A DNA stretch of 32,041 bases from Collinsella sp. (GCA_022745215.1 JAIIWC010000014.1:1-32041), one strand, 5' to 3'. Numbered from the stretch's first letter, positions 17,089-24,199 are shown. Notes: a model not told the origin generated them from the letters alone. Numbers and translations: made by a program.

Positions 17089-18377
17089 TGCCCCGTTTCC
17101 CCCTTGTTCCCACGGCACCCGAGCCCGAGCGTGCCATTTTAGTTGGTGTTGAGTGGCGCGACAATGCATGGCCGCTCGATCGCTCGCTTGATGAGCTGGA
17201 GCGTCTTGCCCACACAGCTGGTGCCCAGTGCGTGGCACGCTTGTCGCAGCGTTTGGTAAAGCCGTATCCTAAATCGTTTATCGGTTCCGGTAAGGTTGAA
17301 GAGCTGTGCGGCCTGGTGCATCGCATGGATGCCGATGTCGTTATTTTTGACGACGACCTGACCCCCTCGCAGCAATCCTATTTGGAGAAAGCCGTGGGCG
17401 AGCCGGTAAAGATTATCGATCGTACTGCACTGATCCTGGATATCTTTGGCCTGCATGCTCAGACGCGTGAGGGACGCCTGCAGGTACAGCTGGCACAGCT
17501 TCAATATTTGTTGCCTCGCCTGCGTGGCATGTGGAGCCATCTCGCTAAGGAGCAGACGCGCGGCGGCATCGGCTCACGTTTTGGTCAGGGCGAAAGTCAG
17601 CTCGAGGTCGACCGTCGCCTCATTCGTAATAAGATCGCTGCGCTTCGTCGTGAGCTCAAGCAGGTTGAACAGCGTCGCGATGTTCAATCCAAGAGTCGCA
17701 TTGAGTCCCCGGCGTTTCGCGTCGCGTTAGCCGGTTATACCAATGCCGGTAAATCGACGTTACTCAATCGTCTGACCGGCTCTACGGTACTTTCGCAGGA
17801 CAAGCTGTTTGCTACGCTCGACCCGACGACGCGTTCGTATCGTCTGCCCGGCGGTCGCGGCATGACGATTACCGATACCGTCGGCTTTATTCAAAAGCTG
17901 CCCCATGGTCTGGTCGATGCCTTTAAATCGACGCTGTCCGAGGTTTTGGGTGCCGATCTAATTCTCAAAGTCGTAGATGCGTCTGACGAGGACTATGAGC
18001 GGCAGCTGGAGGCTGTCGACCGCGTGCTTGATGAGATCGGCGCCGGAGAGCGTTTAACGCTGACCGTATTCAATAAAATCGATCTTCTCGATAGCGTCGA
18101 TCGATTGAGTTTCCGTCGTCGCTATCCGGAGGCCGTTCTGTTCTCGGCCCAAACGGGCGAGGGGCTCGACGATCTCGTCGACCGGATTGCTCGCGAGGCA
18201 GCTGCCACCGATGTGTTGCTCTCCGCTGATATCCCGTATCGTGAGGGCGCTCTCATCACGCTGGTGCATGAGCAGGGAACCCTTCTGCATGAGGAATATC
18301 TCGAGGACGGCGTTCGCATTGTGGCGAAGTTGCCGGCTCGTATTGCACCGCGGCTCGAGCGTTATCGCACCGAGTAG
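17088..18377 (+). CDS. hflX: Ribosome-associated GTPase HflX
   Basis: This 429-residue protein has an N-terminal HflX domain with the PKSFIGSGKVEEL segment and a basic coiled linker (about residues 150-205). A TRAFAC G domain follows, with G1 GYTNAGKS (216-223), G3 DTVGF and G4 NKID. HflX splits stalled or stressed 70S ribosomes. It is last in the miaB-miaA-hflX set, the usual miaA-hflX neighbourhood. Its 3' end overlaps the tail of the opposite-strand acyltransferase gene by 16 bases, leaving no room for an intergenic terminator. Confidence 0.95.
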   Translation: MPRFPLVPTAPEPERAILVGVEWRDNAWPLDRSLDELERLAHTAGAQCVARLSQRLVKPYPKSFIGSGKVEELCGLVHRMDADVVIFDDDLTPSQQSYLEKAVGEPVKIIDRTALILDIFGLHAQTREGRLQVQLAQLQYLLPRLRGMWSHLAKEQTRGGIGSRFGQGESQLEVDRRLIRNKIAALRRELKQVEQRRDVQSKSRIESPAFRVALAGYTNAGKSTLLNRLTGSTVLSQDKLFATLDPTTRSYRLPGGRGMTITDTVGFIQKLPHGLVDAFKSTLSEVLGADLILKVVDASDEDYERQLEAVDRVLDEIGAGERLTLTVFNKIDLLDSVDRLSFRRRYPEAVLFSAQTGEGLDDLVDRIAREAAATDVLLSADIPYREGALITLVHEQGTLLHEEYLEDGVRIVAKLPARIAPRLERYRTE

Positions 18378-19066
18378 ACGAGCTCCAAAATGCCCAGAAT
18401 GATGGGCTGATGCAGCAGATAAAAGGGGAGAGCGTGACGTCCAAGGCTGGCGAGCGCCGGCAGGGGGTTGGCGTAGGCCCAGCTAGGGACGGTCTTATCG
18501 ATTCCCTGCGCTATGTGTGCGGCGAAGTATCCTGCAAGATACATAAAGATAAACGGGATGATGGGGTAGTAATCACCTGAGATAAACCCAGGGCTCGGAA
18601 ATCCCAGCCACGCCAGGTAGGGGACAGGGTATATCGTTTTGGGGATGCTCCAGGTGATTGCGAACAACATAAGGCATAGGGGCATGCCCCATCTCGCCGT
18701 TATCTTCTTAAGGACGGGATCGGTCAACGCCACGATGCCGGTGCATGCGGCCATGCAGTAGATGATGCCAAAATTAACCGAATCGTCGACTGAGACAAGT
18801 GTTGTTGCCAACCAGACAACGAGTGCTGCTAAGGCGTATTTGGCGGCACGTTTGACATTGTTGCGCGAAAGGGTGCACATCCAACCGGCGATAAACAAAA
18901 ATACCCAGCTGATGCTGGCGCGCCAGATGTCTTGAAAGGCTGACTGGGTAAACCAGGGCATATCCCAGCCGTACAGGTAGGCGAGATCATAGCAAGCGTG
19001 AAAACCTGCCATAGAAATCATCGTAAACCCGCGGACGGTATCAAATATGGTTATGCGTTTTTGCAT
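18362..19066 (-). CDS. DUF1624 / heparan-alpha-glucosaminide N-acetyltransferase-like membrane protein
   Basis: This 234-residue membrane protein has about seven hydrophobic segments. It begins with the ITIFDTVRGFTMISMAGFHACYDL region and ends near GRHALPFYLLHQPIILGI, both typical of the DUF1624/HGSNAT_cat acyltransferase family. Such proteins probably move acyl groups across the membrane onto sugars, but the substrate here is unknown. Its ATG overlaps the lexA stop by one base (TAATG on the minus strand). It should therefore be co-transcribed with lexA and derepressed by DNA damage. No other promoter is apparent. Confidence 0.8.
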   Translation of the reverse strand: MQKRITIFDTVRGFTMISMAGFHACYDLAYLYGWDMPWFTQSAFQDIWRASISWVFLFIAGWMCTLSRNNVKRAAKYALAALVVWLATTLVSVDDSVNFGIIYCMAACTGIVALTDPVLKKITARWGMPLCLMLFAITWSIPKTIYPVPYLAWLGFPSPGFISGDYYPIIPFIFMYLAGYFAAHIAQGIDKTVPSWAYANPLPALASLGRHALPFYLLHQPIILGILELVYSVR

Positions 19067-19710
19067 TACGAGAACCGGCGCATCAAGCCGACGACTTTGC
19101 CCAGGATAACGGGATTCGTTGCATAGATAGGTTCCATGGTGTCGTTCTCGGGCTGCAAGCGCACACGCCCCTGCTCCTTGTAGAACGTCTTGACGGTCGC
19201 CGAACCATCAATCATGGCCACGACAATTTCGCCGTTCATGGCACTCTTTTGTTCACGGACGATGATGTAATCGCCATTGAAGATGCCGACATTGATCATT
19301 GAGCTCCCATGCACCTCAAGGATAAAGGAACCCTGATCAGTGGCGATTTCGGTCGGGATAGTAAACGTGTCTTCGATATTCTGCTCGGCCAGAATGGGGA
19401 TCCCAGCCGCGACGCGACCAACGAGCGGTAGCGAGACCGTTCCGCGAGGTGCGGTGGGCTCGTCAGATTTAGAAATTGAGACAGAGGAACCGTCCTCGTT
19501 AAAGAGTTCCAGGGCACGCGGCTTGGTGGCATCGCGCTTGAGCAGCCCGCGCGCCTCCAGGGCAGAGAGATGGGCGTGCACGGTGCTTGGGGAGGAAAGG
19601 CCCACGGCAGAAGCCATCTCGCGCACGCTGGGCGGATAACCCTTCTCCTGCTGATATTCCTTGATGAAGTCATAAATTTGCTGCTGACGCTTGGTAATTT
19701 TGCGAGCCAT
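19066..19710 (-). CDS. lexA: SOS repressor LexA
   Basis: This 214-residue repressor has an N-terminal winged helix-turn-helix (about residues 1-65) and a C-terminal S24 self-cleavage domain. The cleavage site is A102-G103 (RVAAGIPIL), with catalytic S137 in GSSM and K174 in ATVKTFY. The ATG at 19710 (MARKITKRQQQ) follows AGAGGA by seven bases. A longer frame starting near 19815 would run through the LexA boxes and is rejected. Three LexA boxes lie in the divergent region, so the gene is autoregulated. The order lexA / LysM protein / nrdR matches the mycobacterial lexA-Rv2719c-nrdR locus. Confidence 0.96.
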   Translation of the reverse strand: MARKITKRQQQIYDFIKEYQQEKGYPPSVREMASAVGLSSPSTVHAHLSALEARGLLKRDATKPRALELFNEDGSSVSISKSDEPTAPRGTVSLPLVGRVAAGIPILAEQNIEDTFTIPTEIATDQGSFILEVHGSSMINVGIFNGDYIIVREQKSAMNGEIVVAMIDGSATVKTFYKEQGRVRLQPENDTMEPIYATNPVILGKVVGLMRRFS

Positions 19711-19733
19711 CAGGGCATCCTCTCTACCCATGT

Positions 19734-19747
19734 CAAACAAATGTTCG
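19734..19747. promoter_or_regulatory. LexA box 1 (lexA-proximal)
   Basis: CAAACAAATGTTCG matches CGAAC-N4-GTTCG with one half-site mismatch. It lies 24 bases upstream of the lexA ATG, so it probably blocks early lexA transcription. Confidence 0.7.
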
Positions 19748-19755
19748 AATTTTGC

Positions 19756-19783
19756 TTGACAGGAACAACTGTTCGAAGATAAT
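19756..19783 (+). promoter_or_regulatory. SOS promoter of the LysM gene
   Basis: A perfect TTGACA (19756-19761) lies 16 bases before GATAAT (19778-19783), a five-of-six -10 box. LexA box 2 occupies the spacer and box 3 covers the expected transcription start. The opposite-strand lexA promoter could not be resolved cleanly. Confidence 0.8.
19762..19775. promoter_or_regulatory. LexA box 2 (between -35 and -10 of the LysM gene)
   Basis: GGAACAACTGTTCG contains GAAC-N4-GTTC. It lies wholly in the spacer of the rightward promoter at 19756-19783, the same arrangement as at recA. Confidence 0.85.
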
Positions 19784-19789
19784 AATAAC

Positions 19790-19803
19790 CGAACATTCGT
19801 TCT
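19790..19803. promoter_or_regulatory. LexA box 3
   Basis: CGAACATTCGTTCT contains GAAC-N4-GTTC. It lies just downstream of the LysM -10 box and upstream of lexA, so it could act on both directions. Confidence 0.82.
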
Positions 19804-19870
19804 CGCGCTAGACATTTTTGTCCGCGCGGCTTGATAAAACTGTTCTCAGCAAAACACGCGAGAGGAGAAC

Positions 19871-20323
19871 ATGATGAACGCAACGAATATGGTCCAGGGA
19901 AACCTCGCCCTTAAGCTCGAGACGCCTGCAGAACCCACTTTTACGGTTGTTCAGGGTGGCCGCTCCGGCATTCACCCTTTGACCGTACAGCCTGCTCGCA
20001 ATCAGCAGGCTGTAGTCGCGCCGGCCCGCGTTGCCCTGAAGGTTCCGACGATTGTCGCCGTCGCCGTTGCGCTTACGCTCTTCTTTGTCCTCGCTACTTC
20101 GGTCTTTAGCGCTCGTCACGCCGCGTATGCCGAGTCCGTTTCCAACATTACTTACGAGACCATTCGCGTTCAGACTGGCGATTCTCTTTGGTCGCTTGCC
20201 GAGGAATATCCAATCGAAGGCCTTTCCACGCAAGAGACTTCCGACATGATCCGTAACGTCAATCATCTGGAGCATGGTTCGCTCGCCGCCGGTGCGCATC
20301 TTAAGGTTCCTGCTCGTTCGTAA
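19871..20323 (+). CDS. SOS-induced LysM membrane protein, probable division inhibitor (YneA/ChiZ-like)
   Basis: This 150-residue protein has a cytoplasmic N-terminus (about 1-56), one membrane segment (about 57-78) and an extracytoplasmic LysM domain (about 97-147, from IRVQTGDSLWSLAEE to HLKVPARS). LysM binds peptidoglycan. Bacillus YneA and mycobacterial Rv2719c/ChiZ have comparable plans, are divergent from lexA and halt division after DNA damage. A strong LexA-controlled promoter precedes it. Two adjacent ATG codons (19871, 19874) follow GAGGAG (19862-19867); the second has the better spacing. No catalytic domain is visible, so a hydrolase role is not supported. The inhibitor role is inferred from context and architecture. 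Confidence 0.85.
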   Translation: MMNATNMVQGNLALKLETPAEPTFTVVQGGRSGIHPLTVQPARNQQAVVAPARVALKVPTIVAVAVALTLFFVLATSVFSARHAAYAESVSNITYETIRVQTGDSLWSLAEEYPIEGLSTQETSDMIRNVNHLEHGSLAAGAHLKVPARS

Positions 20324-20336
20324 TCATTATCGCGCT

Positions 20337-20380
20337 GCGCATGGTACCCTTGTTATCGTTTAAGAGGAGGTACCATGCGC
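20337..20380 (+). promoter_or_regulatory. Hairpin enclosing the nrdR ribosome site and start codon
   Basis: GCGCATGGTACC (20337-20348) is a perfect inverted repeat of GGTACCATGCGC (20369-20380), with a 20-base loop. The loop holds most of the AAGAGGAGG ribosome site, and the 3' arm contains the nrdR ATG (20375-20377). In RNA this gives a 12-bp GC-rich stem that would bury the start codon. It begins 13 bases after the LysM stop, so upstream translation could affect it. Confidence 0.8.
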
Positions 20381-20818
20381 TGTCCCAAATGCGGCAAGGC
20401 ACATACCCGCGTCGTTGATTCTCGTATGCAGGAGTCAAATAACACCATTAAGCGCCGTCGCGAATGTTGCTCGTGTAACTATCGCTTTACAACGTTCGAG
20501 CGATGCGAAGACCCAATCGAGGTCATTAAGTCAGACGGAACCAAGCAGCGGTTCGATCGCAATAAGCTGCTCGTCGGCTTGATGCGCGCCACCATCAAGC
20601 GCGATATCGACACTAAGAAGCTCAATGAGATTATCGACGACATCGAGGTCGAGCTGCGCTCTCGCACACTGACGGCCGTCACGTCCCATGAGTTGGGTGA
20701 CATGGTGCTCAAGCGCTTGGCCAAGATCGACAAGGTGGCGTACATCCGCTTTGCCTCGGTCTACCGCGATTTCAAAGACGTCGATGAGTTTCTGCAAGAG
20801 CTCGACAAGCTAAGGTGA
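20375..20818 (+). CDS. nrdR: Transcriptional repressor NrdR
   Basis: This 147-residue protein senses ATP/dATP and represses ribonucleotide reductase genes. The N-terminal zinc ribbon has C3, C6, C31 and C34, the exact spacing of E. coli NrdR, and the basic IKRRREC and RFTTFE motifs follow. An ATP-cone domain (about 47-137) completes it. The AAGAGGAGG ribosome site is four bases from the ATG, but both lie in the hairpin at 20337-20380. It probably shares transcripts with the SOS-controlled LysM gene, and dut starts four bases after its stop. Confidence 0.97.
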   Translation: MRCPKCGKAHTRVVDSRMQESNNTIKRRRECCSCNYRFTTFERCEDPIEVIKSDGTKQRFDRNKLLVGLMRATIKRDIDTKKLNEIIDDIEVELRSRTLTAVTSHELGDMVLKRLAKIDKVAYIRFASVYRDFKDVDEFLQELDKLR

Positions 20819-20822
20819 TTCC

Positions 20823-21266
20823 ATGTCCAACATTACCGTCAACATAAAGCGTCTCGATCCCACCGTTGAGCTTCCCAAATACGCCCATCCCACTGATGCC
20901 GGCTTGGATTTGCGCTCCAACGAGGACTGCGTCCTGAAGCCCCTCGAACGCCGTCTGGTCTCTACGGGGCTGGCCATCGCCCTGCCCGATGGCTACGCCG
21001 GCTTCGTCCAGCCCCGCAGCGGCTTGGCCATCAAGCAGGGCCTGTCTATAGTCAATACGCCGGGCCTCATCGACGCCCACTACCGAGGGGAACTCAAGGT
21101 TATCCTCATCAACCTGGATCCCACCAACGACATCCAAATCAACAAAGGCGACCGCATAGCCCAACTCGTCATCCAAGAAGTCCCTACGGTCAATCTCGTA
21201 GAAGTAGAAGAACTAGACGAAACCGACCGAGGTAAAGGAGGCTTCGGCTCCAGCGGCGTGGCCTAG
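20823..21266 (+). CDS. dut: Deoxyuridine 5'-triphosphate nucleotidohydrolase
   Basis: This 147-residue trimeric dUTPase converts dUTP to dUMP and keeps uracil out of DNA. All five motifs are present: DAGLDL (25-30), PRSG (64-67), GLIDAHYRG (81-89, catalytic D84), RIAQL (111-115) and the C-terminal GGFGSSG (139-145) that closes over the active site. It follows nrdR by four bases, so deoxynucleotide control genes are grouped behind the SOS promoter. Confidence 0.97.
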   Translation: MSNITVNIKRLDPTVELPKYAHPTDAGLDLRSNEDCVLKPLERRLVSTGLAIALPDGYAGFVQPRSGLAIKQGLSIVNTPGLIDAHYRGELKVILINLDPTNDIQINKGDRIAQLVIQEVPTVNLVEVEELDETDRGKGGFGSSGVA

Positions 21267-21298
21267 GGCGCTCGTATCCCTCCCGCCCGCCTCTCACA

Positions 21299-21328
21299 CA
21301 TATCATTCCATGCTCAAACATTCTCGCT
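21299..21328 (+). repeat. Partial copy of the intergenic palindrome
   Basis: This stretch matches the left half of the element at 21352 over about 30 bases, including TGCTCAAACATTCTCGCT, with a few substitutions before it. The right half is lost or diverged, so it looks like a decayed or truncated copy. Confidence 0.7.
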
Positions 21329-21351
21329 TCGCGGGGGCGCATGGATCCCGT

Positions 21352-21447
21352 TTTCGCCTGGGCCCTATACATATCATCCCGTGCTCAAACATTCTCGCTG
21401 CGCTGCGAAACTGCGCGCGGGACGATATGTATAGGGCCCAGGCGAAA
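21352..21447 (+). repeat. Palindromic element, copy A
   Basis: A 30-base left arm (21352-21381) is the inverse complement of 21418-21447 with one mismatch. The 36-base loop contains CTCAAACATTCTCGC. The core from about 21366 to 21434 recurs in opposite orientation in copy B. Confidence 0.88.
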
Positions 21448-21479
21448 GGGCTACATGCTTGAGATAAAACTATCTATTT

Positions 21480-21528
21480 AGTAAGCCGATGCGGCAAGGG
21501 GACCGTCCCTTTGCCGCATCGGCTTACT
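21480..21528. repeat. 49-base near-perfect palindrome
   Basis: Arms 21480-21503 and 21505-21528 pair over 24 positions with one mismatch (G-U tolerable in RNA) around a single central base. The centre reads GGGGACCGTCCC. T-rich sequence follows on the plus side. It differs from copies A and B, and could terminate transcription from dut or belong to a separate repeat family. Confidence 0.85.
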
Positions 21529-21604
21529 GTATTTATATTTTCTGGTTCCCCTTTGCAGATTCTACTGGTGAGGAATCTGGTATAGCTGCTAGTACGTTAA
21601 CGCA

Positions 21605-21708
21605 GCTTACCCGTGGGAGGCCCCTATATATCGTCCCGCGCGCAGTTTCGCAGCGAAGCGAGAATGTTTGAGCACGGGATGATATATAGGGGCCTCCCAC
21701 AGGTAAGC
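21605..21708 (-). repeat. Palindromic element, copy B (inverted relative to A)
   Basis: Arms 21605-21638 and 21675-21708 are inverse complements with two mismatches. The 36-base loop is the reverse complement of the copy A loop with one difference. The outer arm bases differ from copy A (GGGAGGCCCC instead of CTGGGCCC), while the palindromic core is shared. Confidence 0.88.
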
Positions 21709-21721
21709 GGACATTAAGACG

Positions 21722-23023
21722 CTAGCGGATATGCGCGGGCTTGCCTCCCCAGTAGAAGCGGCAGAAGGCTCGTTTGCGCTTTTGGGGTTTGCCTGCAAGC
21801 TCCATGGTTGCGATGGCTATGTCTTCGGCTGCGTGGGGGCGGCGTAGTACTTCGCCGTTGATGAGTAGCGCTTTGAGTGATTCGGGATGGTCGTGCAAGT
21901 GACGTAGGGTAACGATGAGTTCTCGTGCCGTGGTGACGTGCATGCTGGCGCCCATGCCGGTGAGCATCGTGGTGTTGGCCTTTTCCTGGCCGTATGATTT
22001 GCCCAACAGGATCATCGGCAGATGTGCGCATAGGCACTCGGTGACGGTGAGTCCGCCCGATTTGAGAATTGCCAGGTCGCAGCCGTGCATGAGGGCCGCC
22101 ATGTCGTTCACGTAGTCCAGAACTGTGATGTTTTCGAGCTTCATGGCATCGAAGAGCGTCTTGAGGCGGGCGGCGTATTCCTTATCCTTGCCCGGCAAAA
22201 AGACAAAGTGCATGTCTTCGAAGCTGCGTAGGAAGGGGAGGGTGCGGTCCATCTCCGCGCGAAAGCGAACGTACGGTTGAGGCAAGCTGGCACCGGCCAT
22301 TACCAGCACGACGGTCTTGTCGGTGGGGAGGTTGAACTTAGCTAGCTCTTCCTCGCGATCGTAATCCGTGTCGAATCCGGCGCGAATGGGAATGCCGGTA
22401 ATGCGAATCTTTGTTTCGAGCACCTTGCGCGGACGCAGCGTTTCGGCCATAAATTCGTTGGCAACACAGAATAAATCGGTGTCCTTGTGGGGCCACCATC
22501 CCTCGACTTCGTAGTCGGTCGGTACGCAGATGACCGGATAATCGATACCCGTAATTACGCGGGCGCCCACGGCAACATTGGCTGCCGTGATGTGCGTTGC
22601 AACCACGGCTATGGGCCTGCGGCTACGAATATATTCGTTGAAGGCGGGGAACATAATTCGCGACCATGCCGTTCCGCCACCCCAGAGAAGATGTCCCGTA
22701 AGTGTATATCGCCAGGTCAGGTCGTAAATGGGGCGTGTGGCTCCCGTAAAAGAAGCCGCGGTCTTATTGCCGTCGAATTTAATACGTCCAAAATCAAGGA
22801 TATCGAGCACTTCAATCTCAATATCCTCGGGGATGCCATTGGTGCCGCGGATGAGGTCGAATGCCTGCGCAATCGCATTTGCGGCGGCCTTGTGGCCCGA
22901 GCCAACGGAGGCGTGCACGATGGTCACGAGGGGTTTTTGTTGAGCCAGGAGCGTGGTTTGCTCCGATTGGGGAGTGCTGTGCGTGAGCAGGGGAGCGTCG
23001 TCACTCGTCTGCGCCTGGTCCAT
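21722..23023 (-). CDS. MGDG synthase-type glycosyltransferase (GT28-like)
   Basis: This 433-residue protein has the N-terminal MGDG-synthase domain, with HASVGSGHKAA at residues 37-47. A MurG-like C-terminal half carries the donor-site region LKSGGLTVTECL and the later GKSYGQEKAN segment. Relatives transfer glucose or galactose to diacylglycerol, or act on polyprenyl or other lipid acceptors, at the inner membrane face. The acceptor here is unknown. The ATG at 23023 (MDQAQ) is chosen because AAGGGGAG lies six bases upstream; a frame from 23062 would lack a ribosome site. It is divergent from trxB, with a weak TACAAT -10 candidate at 23061-23066. Confidence 0.82.
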   Translation of the reverse strand: MDQAQTSDDAPLLTHSTPQSEQTTLLAQQKPLVTIVHASVGSGHKAAANAIAQAFDLIRGTNGIPEDIEIEVLDILDFGRIKFDGNKTAASFTGATRPIYDLTWRYTLTGHLLWGGGTAWSRIMFPAFNEYIRSRRPIAVVATHITAANVAVGARVITGIDYPVICVPTDYEVEGWWPHKDTDLFCVANEFMAETLRPRKVLETKIRITGIPIRAGFDTDYDREEELAKFNLPTDKTVVLVMAGASLPQPYVRFRAEMDRTLPFLRSFEDMHFVFLPGKDKEYAARLKTLFDAMKLENITVLDYVNDMAALMHGCDLAILKSGGLTVTECLCAHLPMILLGKSYGQEKANTTMLTGMGASMHVTTARELIVTLRHLHDHPESLKALLINGEVLRRPHAAEDIAIATMELAGKPQKRKRAFCRFYWGGKPAHIR

Positions 23024-23141
23024 CGATAACTCCCCTTCAGCTTTGTAATACGGATTTATCATTGTAGTGCATGAGTGTCACGTTCACGTAAATTTGGGTA
23101 TGAGCGCAAAGAACGACAACGTTTCGACGAAAGGACGCTTC

Positions 23142-24080
23142 ATGACTACCGATAAGCCGATCGATGTTGCGATTATCGGTGGCGGCCCCGCGGGCTATGC
23201 TGCCGCCATTTATGCTGCGCGTGCCAACCTGACGACGACCGTGATTGAGCACGGCATGTCGGGAGGGCAGATCGCCACAACCAATGAGGTCGAGAACTAT
23301 CCGGGTTTCCCGCTCCTGAGTGGCGCCGAACTCGGCGAGCGTTTTCAGCAGCATGCAGAGGGCCTGGGAGCACAGGTTACATGGAGCATGGTTACGGGTA
23401 TCGATTACGATGCCGATGCAGCGTTGTTTACGGTGCATCACGATATGGGCGATACGCTGGCCTCGAGCGTTATCGCTTGCATGGGTGCCACGCCGCGTCC
23501 GGCAGGTTTCGCAGGCGAGGATACGTATCGCGGTCGTGGCGTTTCATATTGCGCAACATGTGACGGCATGTTTTTCCGCGGCAAGCAGGTTTTTGTAATC
23601 GGTGGTGGCAATTCGGCATGCGAAGAGGCTCTGTTCCTGTCCGACATTGCCAGCAGTGTGACCATCGTGCTGCGCCGCGACCAGTTCCGTGCGCCCGATG
23701 GTGTTGTTCAGAAAGTACTCGCAAAGGACAATATTACAGTTAGGTACCAAACTAGTATTGTGGAGCTATCGGGCGAAGCCATGCCAACGACGATTACCTT
23801 TAAGGACAATGCATCCGGCGAGACTCATACCGAGTCATTTGAGCCCGGCTCGTTTGGCATCTTTGTTTTTACGGGGACGCAGCCACATACCGAGCTTGTT
23901 GAGCATCTAGTCGACCTGGCTCCCGACGGCGGCATTGTCACCGACGATTCGATGGCCACTCGTACGCCCGGCTTATTCGCAGCCGGCGATATCCGCTCCA
24001 AGCGTTTACGCCAGGTTGTGACCGCCGTTTCGGACGGAGCCATAGCAGCAACCAGCGCATACGCGTTTCTTCGCGGATAA
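23142..24080 (+). CDS. trxB: Thioredoxin reductase
   Basis: This 312-residue flavoprotein transfers electrons from NADPH through FAD and a redox disulfide to thioredoxin. The FAD motif GGGPAG is at residues 13-18, the redox pair is C137-C140 in CATCDG, the NADPH motif GGGNSA is at 154-159, and the C-terminal FAD motif is LFAAGDI. The NADP-phosphate site reads VLRRDQFRA, a mild variant of the usual HRRDEFRA. The ATG at 23142 follows AAAGGA (23130-23135) by six bases; a longer frame from 23067 has no ribosome site. A strong terminator follows at 24124. Confidence 0.93.
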   Translation: MTTDKPIDVAIIGGGPAGYAAAIYAARANLTTTVIEHGMSGGQIATTNEVENYPGFPLLSGAELGERFQQHAEGLGAQVTWSMVTGIDYDADAALFTVHHDMGDTLASSVIACMGATPRPAGFAGEDTYRGRGVSYCATCDGMFFRGKQVFVIGGGNSACEEALFLSDIASSVTIVLRRDQFRAPDGVVQKVLAKDNITVRYQTSIVELSGEAMPTTITFKDNASGETHTESFEPGSFGIFVFTGTQPHTELVEHLVDLAPDGGIVTDDSMATRTPGLFAAGDIRSKRLRQVVTAVSDGAIAATSAYAFLRG

Positions 24081-24123
24081 GTACGATAATATATCTTATG
24101 TAAGGTTGCTATCTTTAAACAAA

Positions 24124-24163
24124 GTGGTTGGACGATGCATCAATGTGTTGTCCAACCACTTTT
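24124..24163 (+). terminator. Intrinsic terminator after trxB
   Basis: GTGGTTGGAC (24124-24133) pairs perfectly with GTCCAACCAC (24150-24159), followed directly by TTTT. Flanking AAA upstream extends the stem into the T tract. Confidence 0.9.
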
Positions 24164-24170
24164 ACTTGCC

Positions 24171-24199
24171 GGCTATGTGGTATGTAAAACTAGATAACC
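24171..24199. promoter_or_regulatory. Candidate operator upstream of the DUF1836 gene
   Basis: GGCTATGTGGT (24171-24181), a 7-base spacer and ACTAGATAACC (24189-24199) form an imperfect inverted repeat. It matches, in half-site sequence and spacer length, the perfect palindrome before degV at 25836-25872. It lies just upstream of a TACAAT -10 box at 24205-24210; no good -35 is visible, which would suit an activator- or repressor-controlled promoter. Confidence 0.65.

Larger units (their letters stand above)
21267..21721. other. 455-bp convergent intergenic region rich in palindromes
   Basis: This gap lies between dut (+) and the glycosyltransferase gene (-). No ORF in it has a ribosome site or recognisable product. 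It holds one partial and two complete copies of a palindromic element, plus a separate near-perfect 49-base palindrome, each listed separately. They may act as bidirectional terminators, but most lack clean T tracts. Confidence 0.75.

Noticed and set aside
19711..19815. Longer LexA with an extra N-terminal segment
   Set aside because: The extension would translate through the LexA boxes and lacks a ribosome site, whereas ATG 19710 has a well-spaced AGAGGA.
21489..21671. Small open frame of 60 codons in the palindrome region
   Set aside because: It spans the 49-base palindrome and most of copy B, with no ribosome site; it is better explained as repeat DNA.
23061..23141. Clear promoter for trxB in the divergent gap
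   Set aside because: No pair of -35 and -10 boxes with acceptable spacing was found on the plus strand, so no promoter is listed.
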